DNA from: Tulasnella sp. 424
Taxonomy: Eukaryota; Basidiomycota; Agaricomycetes; Cantharellales; Tulasnellaceae
Assembly (NCBI GenBank): GCA_019633425.1
Contig: WSUB01000271.1
Span: 1 to 37,397, forward strand
Length of the DNA stretch: 37,397 nucleotides
Reading direction: 5' to 3'
This document shows, piece by piece, positions 1 through 11,163 of this stretch; positions within the stretch are counted from its first letter, which is position 1; each line of letters starts with the position of its first letter. Made by a program: the position numbers and the translations under genes. The notes under the pieces are model-generated. The model was given only the letters and a program-made list of their open reading frames with translations. It ran no database searches and was not told the DNA's origin.

Positions 1-795
1 GGCTCAGCGTCCGCGTCGGTTGGGTGATTTCGGTTGCGAGCTGGGTCGGCTGGACTTTCGTTTGCTTGGCCGGTCAGCGGGTATTCTACTGCAAGTCGGT
101 TAGTCTCAGCTTTCTCTATCGGTCGGCAGTGCTTACGAGTTACAGGTTTGTCTTCCAGGTGATCCTGTGGATGGAACGTCTGAGTAAAAACGGTAATAGA
201 CTGTGGGAAGAGTTGCCTTACCCTCACGGCTGCCAGAGCCTTGTCCACATCATTGCGGCACCCTCGCAACGCTGCGCCACACCCATCCTTGCTCAGCGGT
301 GCAAATGGGTACTTGACAACGTCCGAGAATTTTCTGTTCGATCCGTATTTACTATATGTCTTCTTTAATCGTTCACCAACGTCTTTCATAACCCTGTAGC
401 ATGTTTGTGGTTAATCTAGGTGACGACGGCAAAAGGCGGATCGCACGCACGAGGCATATTGTTCAATCGCAGCCCGCAGGCCGTCGGGCATGGAATTTGG
501 CTCAAATGGTATGTCTCGCAGGTCTGGAGCGTCGTTGATTGTTTCTAGAAGCCCCTTAACGGCAGTGGCCGAGTCTCGAGGCCAGTTCGACGTTTCCTAG
601 GGGGTTGTTAGCTGGAGACTCGGCAAGAGTACAGCGAAACAGTACCTGTAGAATCGAACTAGCCTCTCTCTTCGCATCTTCTACTCGGGTGTAAAAGCTG
701 GCCTGGGAGAGTTGGTTTCGAGATATCTCCGAATCGGCCCGGCGGGAGGATGACGGCTTAGTCGTCCCACCACCTATATGGTCTCCGCTGCTCAT
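1..795 (-). pseudogene. 5' part of a third NACHT-WD40 (NLR-like) gene, cut by the window edge, with an in-frame stop
   Basis: Four exons align with the first four exons of the two complete NLR genes in this window: exon 1 646-795 (50 codons, starting MSSGDHIGGG), exon 2 222-596, a 28-nt exon 3 at 137-164, and exon 4 from 88 leftward off the edge. Splice sites and phases match the other copies. Exon 2 keeps the paralog motifs VVKYPFAPLSKDGCG and CRNDVDKALAAV. However, a stretch of about 18 residues before RLKKTYSKYGS is replaced by unrelated sequence with a TAA stop (complement of 411-413), two codons shorter than in the paralogs. The frame is open again afterwards. The NACHT and WD40 parts lie outside the window. 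I infer a pseudogene, or a gene with an unusual splice that I could not find. The relationship to the other copies is clear; the functional status is not. Confidence 0.72.
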
Positions 796-3700
796 TCTTG
801 GTTATTGCTGAGGTTCAAGTAACTGTTAGCTGGCGATGGCGAGCTGTAGATGGTGAGGGGTGAAGGTCAAGGTTGAGAAGCGCAAACACGAGGCTCGGTG
901 TCCGAGTCACACCACCGAGTTCGGCGCCTACGAGGCCGGAACAAACTGTTGCAACCATCAAGAGTCGCGACTGCACAGGCGCCGAGAAACGCTGAGCGGT
1001 TAGTATAGTGAGCGGATACGAAGGGTCAACTGAGAGTTAGGAACTTTATGTAACACCCAGGTTTGCTTGGAGCTAACCGCCCGTTGAGATCCTCGTATGC
1101 GAGCGGTTCCCCAACCACGTATACTGGAGTTGCCCTGTGTACAAACAGCGCCCTGCGCAGAACTGCTTTAATCCTAGTAGCTCAGGTTTAGGCATCGGTA
1201 GTGACACTCGAGGATGATATCCGAGTTTAGGTTTGTGCATGGGGCTCCCTGGCATCCATCGTGTCAAAAGGTCCGTAAACAGTGCTAAATTAACACGTCT
1301 GCAGCTCAGATGTGCTGCGAGACCTGAACCGTTGGTATTATGAACATGGCAAATACTATGGAAAAAATCGATTAGCGAGGAGCGGTTCCTTTCTGTGAAC
1401 TCGGGGATTGCCCTCGCGCGTCCAGCTTGCTCCTTGAAGTCGAGGTCTCTCACCCTCTGGATGAGACTTGAGCGCTGTTTTCCTGAACTCAGAGGAAGTT
1501 AGTGTGCGCAGTTCATACCTCGTGCCATCGTACGTTGAGAGGTCTTCGCTGAAGCTCCATGGCAGTGCGGTTCACCCTCCATAGCGCAAGCCGATGGGAC
1601 CGAGTTCCGCGACCTGTCTGAGCCAGTCCCAGCAACAAACTCCCTTCCTCTTCTATGAGCTTCGACAGCTCCAGGTCTCAGTCACGCGGTGCGGATTGTT
1701 TGGTTGCATTCTCGCTAACAATTTCACACAGCCTCGGTGTCCAAAAAGGTATTTTCGGAAAGAGAGATGCTGTAATTTTTTCTGCACCGTAGTTGGACTA
1801 GACATTCGTAAGACTAGACACTCAGACTTGATTTGCCAAGCCAGGAGTTTACGACACAGATGAACCTCGCGCACGTAGATGGTACAATGGTGCAGGTGCG
1901 CGAACGGTGTAAAAAGCTGAGCTACACGTCATTCCGATCGTAGGCCCAACGTACAACGTAAGAACGGAGTGAGGTCTGCGCAATCATTGGGGTCGAGATA
2001 GGGCATATAAACGAAGGATGGTGGAACCTAGAAGAACCGAGGTTGAAAAAAAGCCCGACGGGAGAAGGAAACGACGGTCAGCGAATTCAACAGTTACGGA
2101 CCACGGCCTCACTAACCTTTCCACCTCAATTCCAAAAACCCGATCAACTTCGCCCATTCTCTGTTTGACCCCACCAGCTCGGCAGCCTCGGCGAGGTCCT
2201 CTACGACGTTCCAGACTCCAAAAAAAACCTGCCCCTAGCATGTTTCCGCCTTCTCGGTGTAATTCCACCTTAGGCAGAGCCGTCGGGTAAAACTACCACG
2301 AAATTTCATCCACGGCCCTCGGGGTAGCGTTGATCGGCAATTGAGGTTTCGAGCGATTCGTGCTGGGAGTATCGGACAAACTCAAGTCGCCTCCACTCTG
2401 AACTGGGGGCTTGGCGATAAGGAGTGGGTTGTCTGGGTAATCGACGGTCCGTTGGCTCGAGGCAAACGTGCACTTGCGATTTGCGGAGAGGTTGGTCGGG
2501 AATCTTCGGGGTCGTAGCGGGGTCGTGGATGTTGATTCGGTTAGCGGGGAGATGGAGAAAGGTACGGGGTCCAGATCGTGCCGCTGTCGTGAGGAAAGGA
2601 GTGTCACGTTCTTGGGAAAGGCTTTGTGGAAGGTGCCACGGGCAGATGTAAAGGAGGGAGTAGCTGACGGAGTAAGCGCCACTCAGAAATTGAAGTCGAC
2701 CTTGACCATATTGAATGTTTGACTTGAAGTCCACCGCTTTGATGTTGCAGTCGTGGGTGTACTACATCGTTCAGCGTCACTCTGGACGTGAGGCGCAGTA
2801 CGGCGAATGACGAATGCTGAAGCTTCAAAGGTACGCTGACAGAGGATCTTGGTATCCACCCCTAGATCCAGCTCGTGGATGGAACGTGGAAGGGGGAGGC
2901 GTCGTAAAGGGATGTGACATTGCCGCGCCGGCACTGCGAAGGGCCAATAGAAAAAACGCGACGGGAGTACAATGTGGGAGGCGACTTTACTCTCGAGCGT
3001 CCGTGTGTCGGAGCGTCCAAGGTCGATAGGTGATGTTTTTGGTGACGCTACGGGCATCTTGCGAGGTTCTTAGATAGAAAGAAGGTTCGTATCAGACCTG
3101 TTTTCACGAGACGATGTGTAAGGTGCTCACCGGTGTCTACAATTTCTAACCTCATAGGTATCCAGCTCGGCGCCGGTGAGGTAGTCGTCTTCGCCATACG
3201 TTTGCAGTTCCTTCCTCCATCACACAATCTCCGCCAACACGCGCGCAACACTCCAAAGCGGTCGAGTGTGGTGATAACCCATATGCACGTGAACCTAAAT
3301 CAGAGTTGGGTTCTTCATCTATTCCTCTGCGGTCTTTGCCAGGACCGGAACCGCGTAGTAGAATGGCTGAGAGGGACTGGTGGCGTTAGAGAGTGTCCTC
3401 GCTAGGTCCCGAGATTTGAGGTTCCCGCCGTTTGGGAATACACGACCTTGCGCAGAGGCATGAAGGTCTCGCCAGCCGATAATGGGGCACGCATTCGTAG
3501 TCTTGGAGCGGGCGAGGGAGATGGAAGGTTGCGCGAAACTGAGGTGCTCATGCTCCGTTGGATGCTGTTGAAGCGGGAATGTTGGACGCGTCAGGCATTT
3601 GCGTAGCAGCGCGACGAGAAGGACGATTACCCACAGCACACGACACGTAATGCATCTGCGACGGAGCTGCAAGCTTTTGAATAGCGTGCTTGACTGGCTG

Positions 3701-4070
3701 CATGCATTGGACTCGGGCTGCTGTTCGTCGGTCGGAAAGTAAATGCTGTGGTCCGTGCGTCACTGGATGACTAAACTTGAGAATGTTTCTCTTTCCCCAT
3801 TGACGTCATCTCGTCCAACGATCGTCCAGAGGGCCAAGCTAAATGCAGGAGTGGAGTAAGGAAAAGCCAACGCCGACCCGATAGGTCAAAATTGAAAGTT
3901 GAGGGACGGAGTCGCAGCGCCCTGAAAGCGCCACGCCACATGAACCAGCTTAGTGCACGGCATCCGTCCTGATGCTAATTTACACCCTCGCTTTAAAACA
4001 ACAATTCATGGGCAATGAGTCAACTCACTATCTATCCCTACTTCCGACAAACATCTCAGAACGACTGGAA

Positions 4071-4082
4071 GGGGGGGGGGGG
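4071..4082. repeat. G12 homopolymer
   Basis: A run of 12 G on the plus strand. The homologous place in spacer 2 (about 14160) has only six G, so the tract is length-variable between units. It is a possible slippage or sequencing-length artefact site. Confidence 0.9.
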
Positions 4083-5415
4083 AAGAGAACTGGGTGGATT
4101 CAATTGGACGTTATTTGACCCTGTCGCATAGACGCTCACTCGTCACCTTCCTTTTATCCCTTCATAACTTTGAAACTCCGCATCCCTAATGACTCGCCCG
4201 CTCTTGTCCAATGTCTGCCTCTTCTAATAAGTCAACAATTCCTCTTCACTTCTCAGACCTCTCTCCTCTCCGTTGGTGCATCGATCAATCGCACATGGCC
4301 CTCCTCCTTTTTATGTTACGGTTCCCCTTGAGATAGAATGTTGTGGCCTAGAAAGGAGGAGCTCCTGCGTTTACGCTCCTTCCGCTTTGCGACCGGCGAA
4401 TTTACATTGAAAACACGGTGCAGATGGATCCGGAAACGTTCGTTGTCCATGTACGTGGCAAATATGCAAACTGGATGGACTCGGAAGTGCCTGACGTCCT
4501 CCACCCACGATGATTGAACGTTCGTGATTGAAAGTCAGCTGGTTTCTCTTGCACCGCGAAAAACTCATTCATCGCGAAGTAGTCAAGGTCCTTTCACTGG
4601 CATACGCCGCAGAGTCACCGGTCATAGACACCCATATATATACAGATTGATATATTGATTACAGCTACTAGTCAGGCCGGCTCTGGGGGATTCACAGCTC
4701 TTAGTGGCTTTAAATTAAGCTAAGGGTCGGCACGCCCAGCTTGAGCTCTCCGCTATAGTCTCCTTATCTCCTCGGTCGTGCTAAAAAGAACCCCGCTGCT
4801 CACGTCGACCTATTGAACTCATGAAATCCCAGCCGCTTCTGCAAATCAACCCACATGTACAAGTTGCCAGAATGGAGAACGCGAAGCGACAGGGTTGCGT
4901 TCTAGGGCAAAGAACTCTGTTGATCGCGAAGGCATGGCTCTGTCCATTTCGGGTGGGGCATTCTAGCGTCCTTTGTTGGTACTAGCTCTTCCGAACGGCA
5001 TTCATTCCGGTCTAGCTCATCATATATAATTGGTTTGAAATGGAGGAGCGAGGCTGGGGAAAGTTGACCGCTGGGGTCCGAGGTGCACCATCCTTTGGAC
5101 GGCGGCGATGCGAGCCCACTGTCAACGCTGAAACCACATGCGACACGCCCCGTTCTGCGTCCGAATCGTCTGTACTATTATAGCCCGAGCGAGAGGGAGC
5201 GAAATCGAACACGGTTGATCAAGACTAGATAGCCGCTCAAAAGATCCCAAGTCTTTTTGCTTTGCCGGACTCTTATTCTGCTCGGGGCGAAGTCCACTCG
5301 CGCACAGCCTGTATCGTTGCGCTCCGACGCTTAATTATTCCCATGTCGACTGCGCTGTCGTCCACGATGCATAAAACGTCGTGCGATTGTGTGCTGAGAG
5401 CGTCACCTGACGCGC

Positions 5416-5425
5416 TATATAAAAG
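5416..5425 (+). promoter_or_regulatory. Conserved TATA box pointing toward the 3' end of NLR copy A
   Basis: TATATAAAAG, conserved in spacer 2 at 15485 inside a highly similar stretch. An ATG follows 31 bp downstream (5447) and opens a short peptide beginning MSQVEVGRFVNN, also conserved in spacer 2. A transcript from here would run convergent to, and possibly antisense with, the NLR gene on the minus strand. No transcript evidence can be seen from sequence alone. Confidence 0.4.
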
Positions 5426-5732
5426 GGAGGTTCGGACTCAGCGAGGATGTCCCAAGTTGAGGTCGGTCGTTTTGTGAATAACTTCCCTCGGTTGGACGTG
5501 TTGGCTTCCCAGAGTCGTCGGCGTTCTGTATGTTTGAACTAGAATATACTCCCAGCTTCTTACTCGTTTAGCTCTCAAGTCCGTGTATCGGTAGTCAGGT
5601 GAAAGACTGGCACGGAAGCCTGGCAATGGATGCAAAAAGCTCCACCGGCTCGACGTACTTTACGGTAGCCACCAGATATCATAGACCGAGTGACCAACCA
5701 CCTTTTACACTGCTTTCAGACCCGGTAGCTTA

Positions 5733-5786
5733 GCATGGAAAGAAGGCGATGCTCGTGGGGAATGTCCGACCCCGCCGAGCTTCGCG
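5733..5786. other. 54-bp perfectly conserved block with a GC-rich hairpin, just downstream of NLR copy A
   Basis: Identical over 54 bp to 15785-15838, although the neighbouring sequence differs by substitutions and indels. It contains an inverted repeat at 5751-5780: GCTCG and GGGG pair with CCCC and CGAGC around a nine-base loop, with a T opposite GC as a bulge. It lies about 65-120 bp past the NLR stop codon, so it would be in the 3' UTR or termination region of the NLR transcript. The function is unknown. Confidence 0.55.
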
Positions 5787-5850
5787 GGCTTCACCGACAA
5801 TATGAATTGAAATGGACTACATACAATATTACGAACATACAACATGGAAA

Positions 5851-8800
5851 TCAAAGATTCAGCGATTGAGAAACATCTAGAATGAAAAGCTCGCGATTTT
5901 CACTAATAAATGCTAGTCTCCCATGGCAAATTGAGATTTTGCTGTTGTAGCGAGCCCAGTACTGCGAAGGAACCCAAAGCAAGCGTTGTGAGAAGAATGA
6001 AATCCACGGTCCGTTAAAAGTAAGAGATCTAAATGGTTCTTGAAAGGATTTGTAGGCACGATACTCGAGGCTTGCACACAGAGCACACCTTTGGAACGTG
6101 AGGGTGTCATACTGCACAACCGCATTGTCGCTGTACTGAGCAAGAAGCTTCCCGTCCGGTAAGAACTCAAGTGCAATTGGCCAATGCTGTTGAATCTCCT
6201 GGAGGGAACCTGTGATAGCACCGGTTGTGCGATCCCATAGTCGGACCGTTCCATCACGCCATCCAGAAGCGAAGAGCCTGCTGTCTGGAGAGAACGCCAG
6301 GGAATCAACCCGAGAGTCATGACATATCCGAAGTGCATCCAGTAATTCTCTGGAGCTCGCATCCCACAACCGAATCGTTTTGTCCTCGGAGACAGATGCT
6401 AGAATCTTCCCATCTGGTGAAAAGGCGACATTATGCACGCTTGCGGTGTGGCCAGTAAGAGGCGCCCCCAACAGCGACCAGGTTGTCGTATCCCACAGGC
6501 AAATTGTTTTATCCATTGACCCAGATGCAAGAACTTTCCCATCTGGAGAAAAGGCAAGGTCGAGAATGATATCACTGTGAGGTGCTGGAAGCGTATTCAA
6601 CGGTGTTCCAGTCTCGGCATTCCACAGTTGAATAGTTTTGGAAGAACCACCGGAGGAAATGACTTTGCCATCTGGGGAGAAAGCAACAGCGGACATGAGA
6701 ATTTTGGTGGGCTGATCGCTGGAAAGGTCGGTCACAGCTGGAGCTCCGGGGACATCCCATAGCTTCACGGTCTCATCTCCAGATCCTGATGCAAGGATCT
6801 TGCCGTTTGGTGAAAATGCGAGGCTTATGACGTGTGAATTTTGATGAGTTGGATATTCACCGCACTTCGTTCCGGTCTTCACATGCCAAAACCGAATAGT
6901 TTGGTCAGTGGATCCTGAAGCAAGTATATCGCCGTCGGGTGAGAATGCAAGGGCACAAATCCACTGACGATCTAAGCCGAATGGAAAATGGATGGGTGCA
7001 CGTGCATTCAAGTCCCATAATCTAATTGTTCCGTAGTAATTGCCGGATGCAAGAAGTTTTCCGTCTGGGGAAAAGGCCAAGGCACTGATGGCCACAGCAC
7101 CGACGGGATTGCTATCGCTCGTCAAGGACTCACCCAATGGCGTTCCGGATTTTGCTTCCAACAACTGGATGGTCGTGCCATCTTGGTCCAAATTTGATGC
7201 TAAAACTTTGGCATCTGGCGAGAATGCCCCTTTCAACCAGAAGACGGCACCGAAATGAAAGGCTACAGGCAGTCCAAGTGACAGGCCAGTTTCGCAGTCC
7301 CAGAACCGAATTGTCTTATCATATGATACAGATGTAAGAGTCTTGTCGTCGGAAGAGAAGGTGAGAGACATGATCTCGGCTGTATGACCTTCAAGAGGCT
7401 GGCCCAACGAATCGCCAGACTCGGCATCCCACAAGCGGATGGCGCCGTCTCCCGATCCCGATGCAAGAGTTTTACCGTCGAGCGATAAAGCGAGTGCCCC
7501 GACTTTACTGTTATGGCCCATTAGAGGCTCTCGCAGCTGAATGCCGGTCTCGCTGTCCCATAATCGAACCGTGTGATCCTCGCATCCCGATGCAAGAACC
7601 TTTCCGTTCTGCAGGAACACGACATCGTTCACCTCTGAACCAACAGAGCGTTCCCACAGACTTAAAGACCACACCAGCTTCTGTGGTCCATGCAAGATGC
7701 GGTTCAACGCGTGGCTGGAATAGTACTCCCAGACTTTCGTGTTTGTTGGACAAAAAGGCAGCGCTGAGGCGTATATATGCAGCGCTCCGAATGAGATTGG
7801 CTCCATAAATGATGCAATGAACCGATGAGCATCGTTCCAAATGGGCATAAGCTCCGAGTGAAACATCGCGTTGGGCTTTTCCTGTGACAGAGCAGGAGGT
7901 CAGTTCCTTTTGGCTCTGTGATGACATGGTCCCGGACCCGCTCACCTGAAGCCACGCATGGACCTGTCTTGCCATGATCATTGCATCTCCGGTGGCCCCA
8001 ACAAGACTCATGACTTCAAGCCAGCATAGAAGCTTCGTTCTACTGAGCAATTTTAGGTCGGAAAGTGCAATTTCAAATGAAGCCTCCAGTGTTCTCGAGG
8101 TCCAATTTCCCGCGATCATATGCGCCGACCATGATCGGCAGGAATACTCGAGGCCTTTGGGCACCTCACGCTCCACAACATCCTGAACCTCAGCGTTCGA
8201 CTTGGACAGGTCCGAGAGTTTGCATATGTTTTCCCGAAGATTTCGCAGCATTAAGGCCAAGCATTGACCTGTGAGATTGCGGTGATTCTGACCGAGGTCA
8301 ACGAAATACGGCTTCCCATCACATCGTTGTTCGTCGATGAGTAAATCTCGGACTGACGTGTGCATGAGTCGCATGGGCTGGCTGGGTAAGTCGGGAATAT
8401 ACACCAGCGATCCGAGGTCGCACAGAATCTCCAGGCGAAGAAGCTGGATCATCTGCTCCTGGCGTCTGTTGCGGAACATGGGTTCGTCGGCGGAGAGGTA
8501 AGTGAAGATCTCGAGGGAAACGGGATACGCCGCCGTCGCAAGCGTGCCGAGGAGCCGGAGGAGAAGTTCAACTCTCCCTGGTCGTCTCTTCCCCTTTTCG
8601 TATGCCTTGGAAAGGACCTGAGCGTACAAGTTGTCCAAGCCATCGCAAAGCGACGGGGCCTCCAGGAGCTCCTCCAGCCTTAGCTCTGGTGACCCCCCTG
8701 AGACGTACTCCACGGCGGTTTGCGCCCATTGGAATAGACCTTGAGACATTTTGACAAGCGATCTAATATCATCTTGTGTTGGCCAGTCATTACCAAGGCC

Positions 8801-11163
8801 ACGCTTCTCCCTGATTATCGAAAAACGATGCTGAAGGAGTTCTGCGATATCTTGATCGACGGAGGTTAGGACATCTAGATCTTCCGTTGGCCACTGTTGC
8901 GGCGTTAAAACCTCAAGGAGCGGGGTCTCGGGGCGGGTAGTGAGTAGGAACTTGAAGTTGGCTGGGAATGATGAGGCCTGATGCTGAACCAGGTTGATGA
9001 AATCCACAGCATATTTGGTGTCCTCGCATTCGTCGAGCGCATCCACAACAATCAGAATCGGATGGGTAGTTTCTCGAAGCCTTTCCACTGAGGCCATGAA
9101 GAGAAGCTTGAACTGCTCCTGAAGACGCTCCTGGGCGATATCTTCGTTCTCCTTTATGCTCCGCAGAATGGCCTCCCTGACCTCCGGTATCACACTACTT
9201 CCGAGCTGCCGAGAGAGTGAGCAGACCAGGCGCTGATCCAAAGCGTTCTGACCCCGCCGAAAATGGAAAATTGCAAATGCAGCCCGATATCTCCAATTGT
9301 ACGCCACCGTAGATGCCAGGGTGGATTTGCCACGACCGGCCATCCCACGGATCCACAATACGCGCTCCGACGGCGACGCGTTCCTGATCCAGGCGTCGAT
9401 GCGTTTGAGAACCTCAACTCTCGTTCCGGGGAGGCAAACGACGTCTTCAATTGCGTTTCCTCGCGCTCCGTAGCTTGCATCTCCAAGGCGATCTAGCAGG
9501 CGACGTTGTTCCTTCCGTATTTCCGTATCATCTAAGGCAACGGTATTAGCTCAAGGTCACCTTCAGGAGCGAAGGAACCCACATAGCTCATTGAGAAGAC
9601 TGGTAGTATTGAGACCGATAAGTAACTGATGGGAGCGAACTTCAGCGAATGGGATTTCTACGGGGAACCGGCCACTGACTTGGAGTTCTTCCAATGCAAC
9701 ACGAATCGTTTCTTGATACCCTTTCAATGCTTCGGCCTGGCCACTAGAGGTAAATAATTTCTGGAAGGTTCCTTGTGAGTTCAACTCGTCGATCCTGTTC
9801 CGCACCGATTGAAGCTCGCTAAAGAGAGAATGTTAGCCATTCTCTGGCAACGTCTAGTTGGCTGGGTGAATTCAAAACCTTTGCAGTTCCGTAATTTGTT
9901 GAAGAAACTCCTCTCGTGGACGTTCAGGAGACCTCTTCTTGAACTGTCCCAGGAGGCCGGATAAGCGTGCTGTACGACTTTCCAGGTCTTTGGCCGTTCC
10001 CGTATTACTATCCATTGTCTTGGCGTACGGTAGATGTCAGACGGAAGGGAAGCAAACGATGCACAGATTTCGGTCACCTGAATCATCTTAACAACGGCCA
10101 ATCCTACTTTGGAACCGGCCCCGATGTAGCTTCCTACTACCGGAATCGTTCCCGATATGGCTTCAATCGTCTCGAACGTGGTCCGCGCTACCTCCAGCCT
10201 TTCACGGCGTCGCGCGGGAGTGGGTTCCGGCTGGGTCGGGTCGTCGGAGGGCCTCGTCGCAGCTCCAGGTGTCTCTTGTTGCACCGGAACGCCGGCCTTC
10301 CAGTTCGTGCTAGCGAGGAGGTTGGGCTGGTTACCCGAAGCTTGTAAGACAGGTGTAGTATCAGTGTCGACGCTGGTCGGGTTATTTTGGCCACTAGACG
10401 GCGCAGTAGGACTCTTGTTAACTTGGCCACCCAGGGGGTAGTCTAAGGCAAGTTGGTAAGTTTCAGATTTTTTGCATCAATTCGGGGTGCTTACGAGTCA
10501 CGGGGTCGTCCGGTAGGTGATCCTTTGAACAGTATACTTGAGTGAACAAATGAAGCAGATAGTCAAGGTAATTTTCCCTTACCCAAATGGCTGCCAGAGC
10601 CTTGTCGATATCGTTGCGACAGCCTCGCAGGGCTATGCCACATCCATCCTTGCTCAGCGATGCAAAGGGGTACTTGACTACGTCCGCAAACTCCCTCTTC
10701 GATCCATACTTTCTATACGTCTTTTTCAATCGCGCAAGAACGTCTTCCGTGGCTCTGCGACGTGCAAGTGGCTCATTTAGCGCCCAAACGATAAGCGGAG
10801 AAGCCGATCGAACGCACACGGCGAATTGTTCAATCGAGTTCTGCAGCTCTCCGGGAGTTGGGGTCAGTTCAGCCTGTATGTTGTTTAGGTCAGGAGCGTT
10901 GTTAATGGTTTCCAGAAGTTCTTTCACGGCGATGACCGAGTCTTGAGGCCAGTTCGACGTGTCCTAAAGTATTGTTAGTTGGAAACCGGGAAACGATCCA
11001 AAGAATGTATTACCTCGAGAATCGCATGCACGGCTTTTTTAGCATTTTCTACTCGGGTGTACAGGTTGGTTTGAGCGAGTCGGTCCTGAGAGTCCCCCAG
11101 ATCGATTCGGCGGGAGGACGAGGGTTTCGTCGGTCTGCTGCCTGAAGTTCCTCCGCTGCTCAT
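5851..11163 (-). CDS. NACHT-WD40 NLR-like receptor, copy A
   Basis: An intracellular receptor of the fungal NLR (HET-E/NWD-like) class. These are signal-transducing NTPases whose WD40 repeats sense a ligand and whose N-terminus triggers a response, often allorecognition or cell death. Nine exons join in phase: 11014-11163, 10583-10963, 10495-10522, 10078-10442, 9879-10018, 9680-9818, 9583-9625, 7946-9531, 5851-7881 (about 1620 aa). Residues 1-400 are helical and include a Gly-rich segment (IPVVGSYIGAG, near 280) resembling HeLo/MLKL-like bundles. The NACHT domain has Walker A GMAGRGKST (about 478) and Walker B ILIVVDALDE (about 575). A conserved linker (EPISFGALHIYASALPFCP) leads to about 12 WD40 units of the type AFSPDGKxLASGSxDxTIRLWD from about residue 1020 to the end. 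No disruption was seen. The family call is firm; the N-terminal fold is an inference. Confidence 0.93.

Larger units (their letters stand above)
796..5850. other. Spacer 1 of the NLR tandem array (no convincing gene)
   Basis: About 5.05 kb between the 5' end of the left NLR copy and the 3' end of NLR copy A. Long stretches are homologous to spacers 2 and 3 in the same order. It has a private segment at about 1140-1765 that the other spacers lack, and it lacks about 370 bp present in spacer 2 (at about 3778). It contains a 12-G run at 4071-4082. Short open frames occur on both strands, but the reading frames break at indels between spacer copies, so I see no supported protein gene. Near its right end are a TATA box (5416) and a perfectly conserved hairpin block (5733-5786), listed separately. 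Confidence 0.7.

Noticed and set aside
1073..1453. 126-residue minus-strand open frame in spacer 1
   Set aside because: No homologous frame in the other spacers, no recognised domain, and overlapping frames of similar length exist by chance.
5012..5212. Short minus-strand frame conserved in spacer 2 (15084-15278), ending QLYMMS
   Set aside because: The frames agree only in parts; offsetting frameshifts change the middle, so it looks like conserved DNA rather than conserved protein.
7511..9358. A stand-alone 615-residue NACHT protein on the minus strand
   Set aside because: Its last part runs through the exon 8 donor and then reads the WD40 exon in the wrong frame. With the intron at 7882-7945 removed, the NACHT and WD40 parts form one gene.
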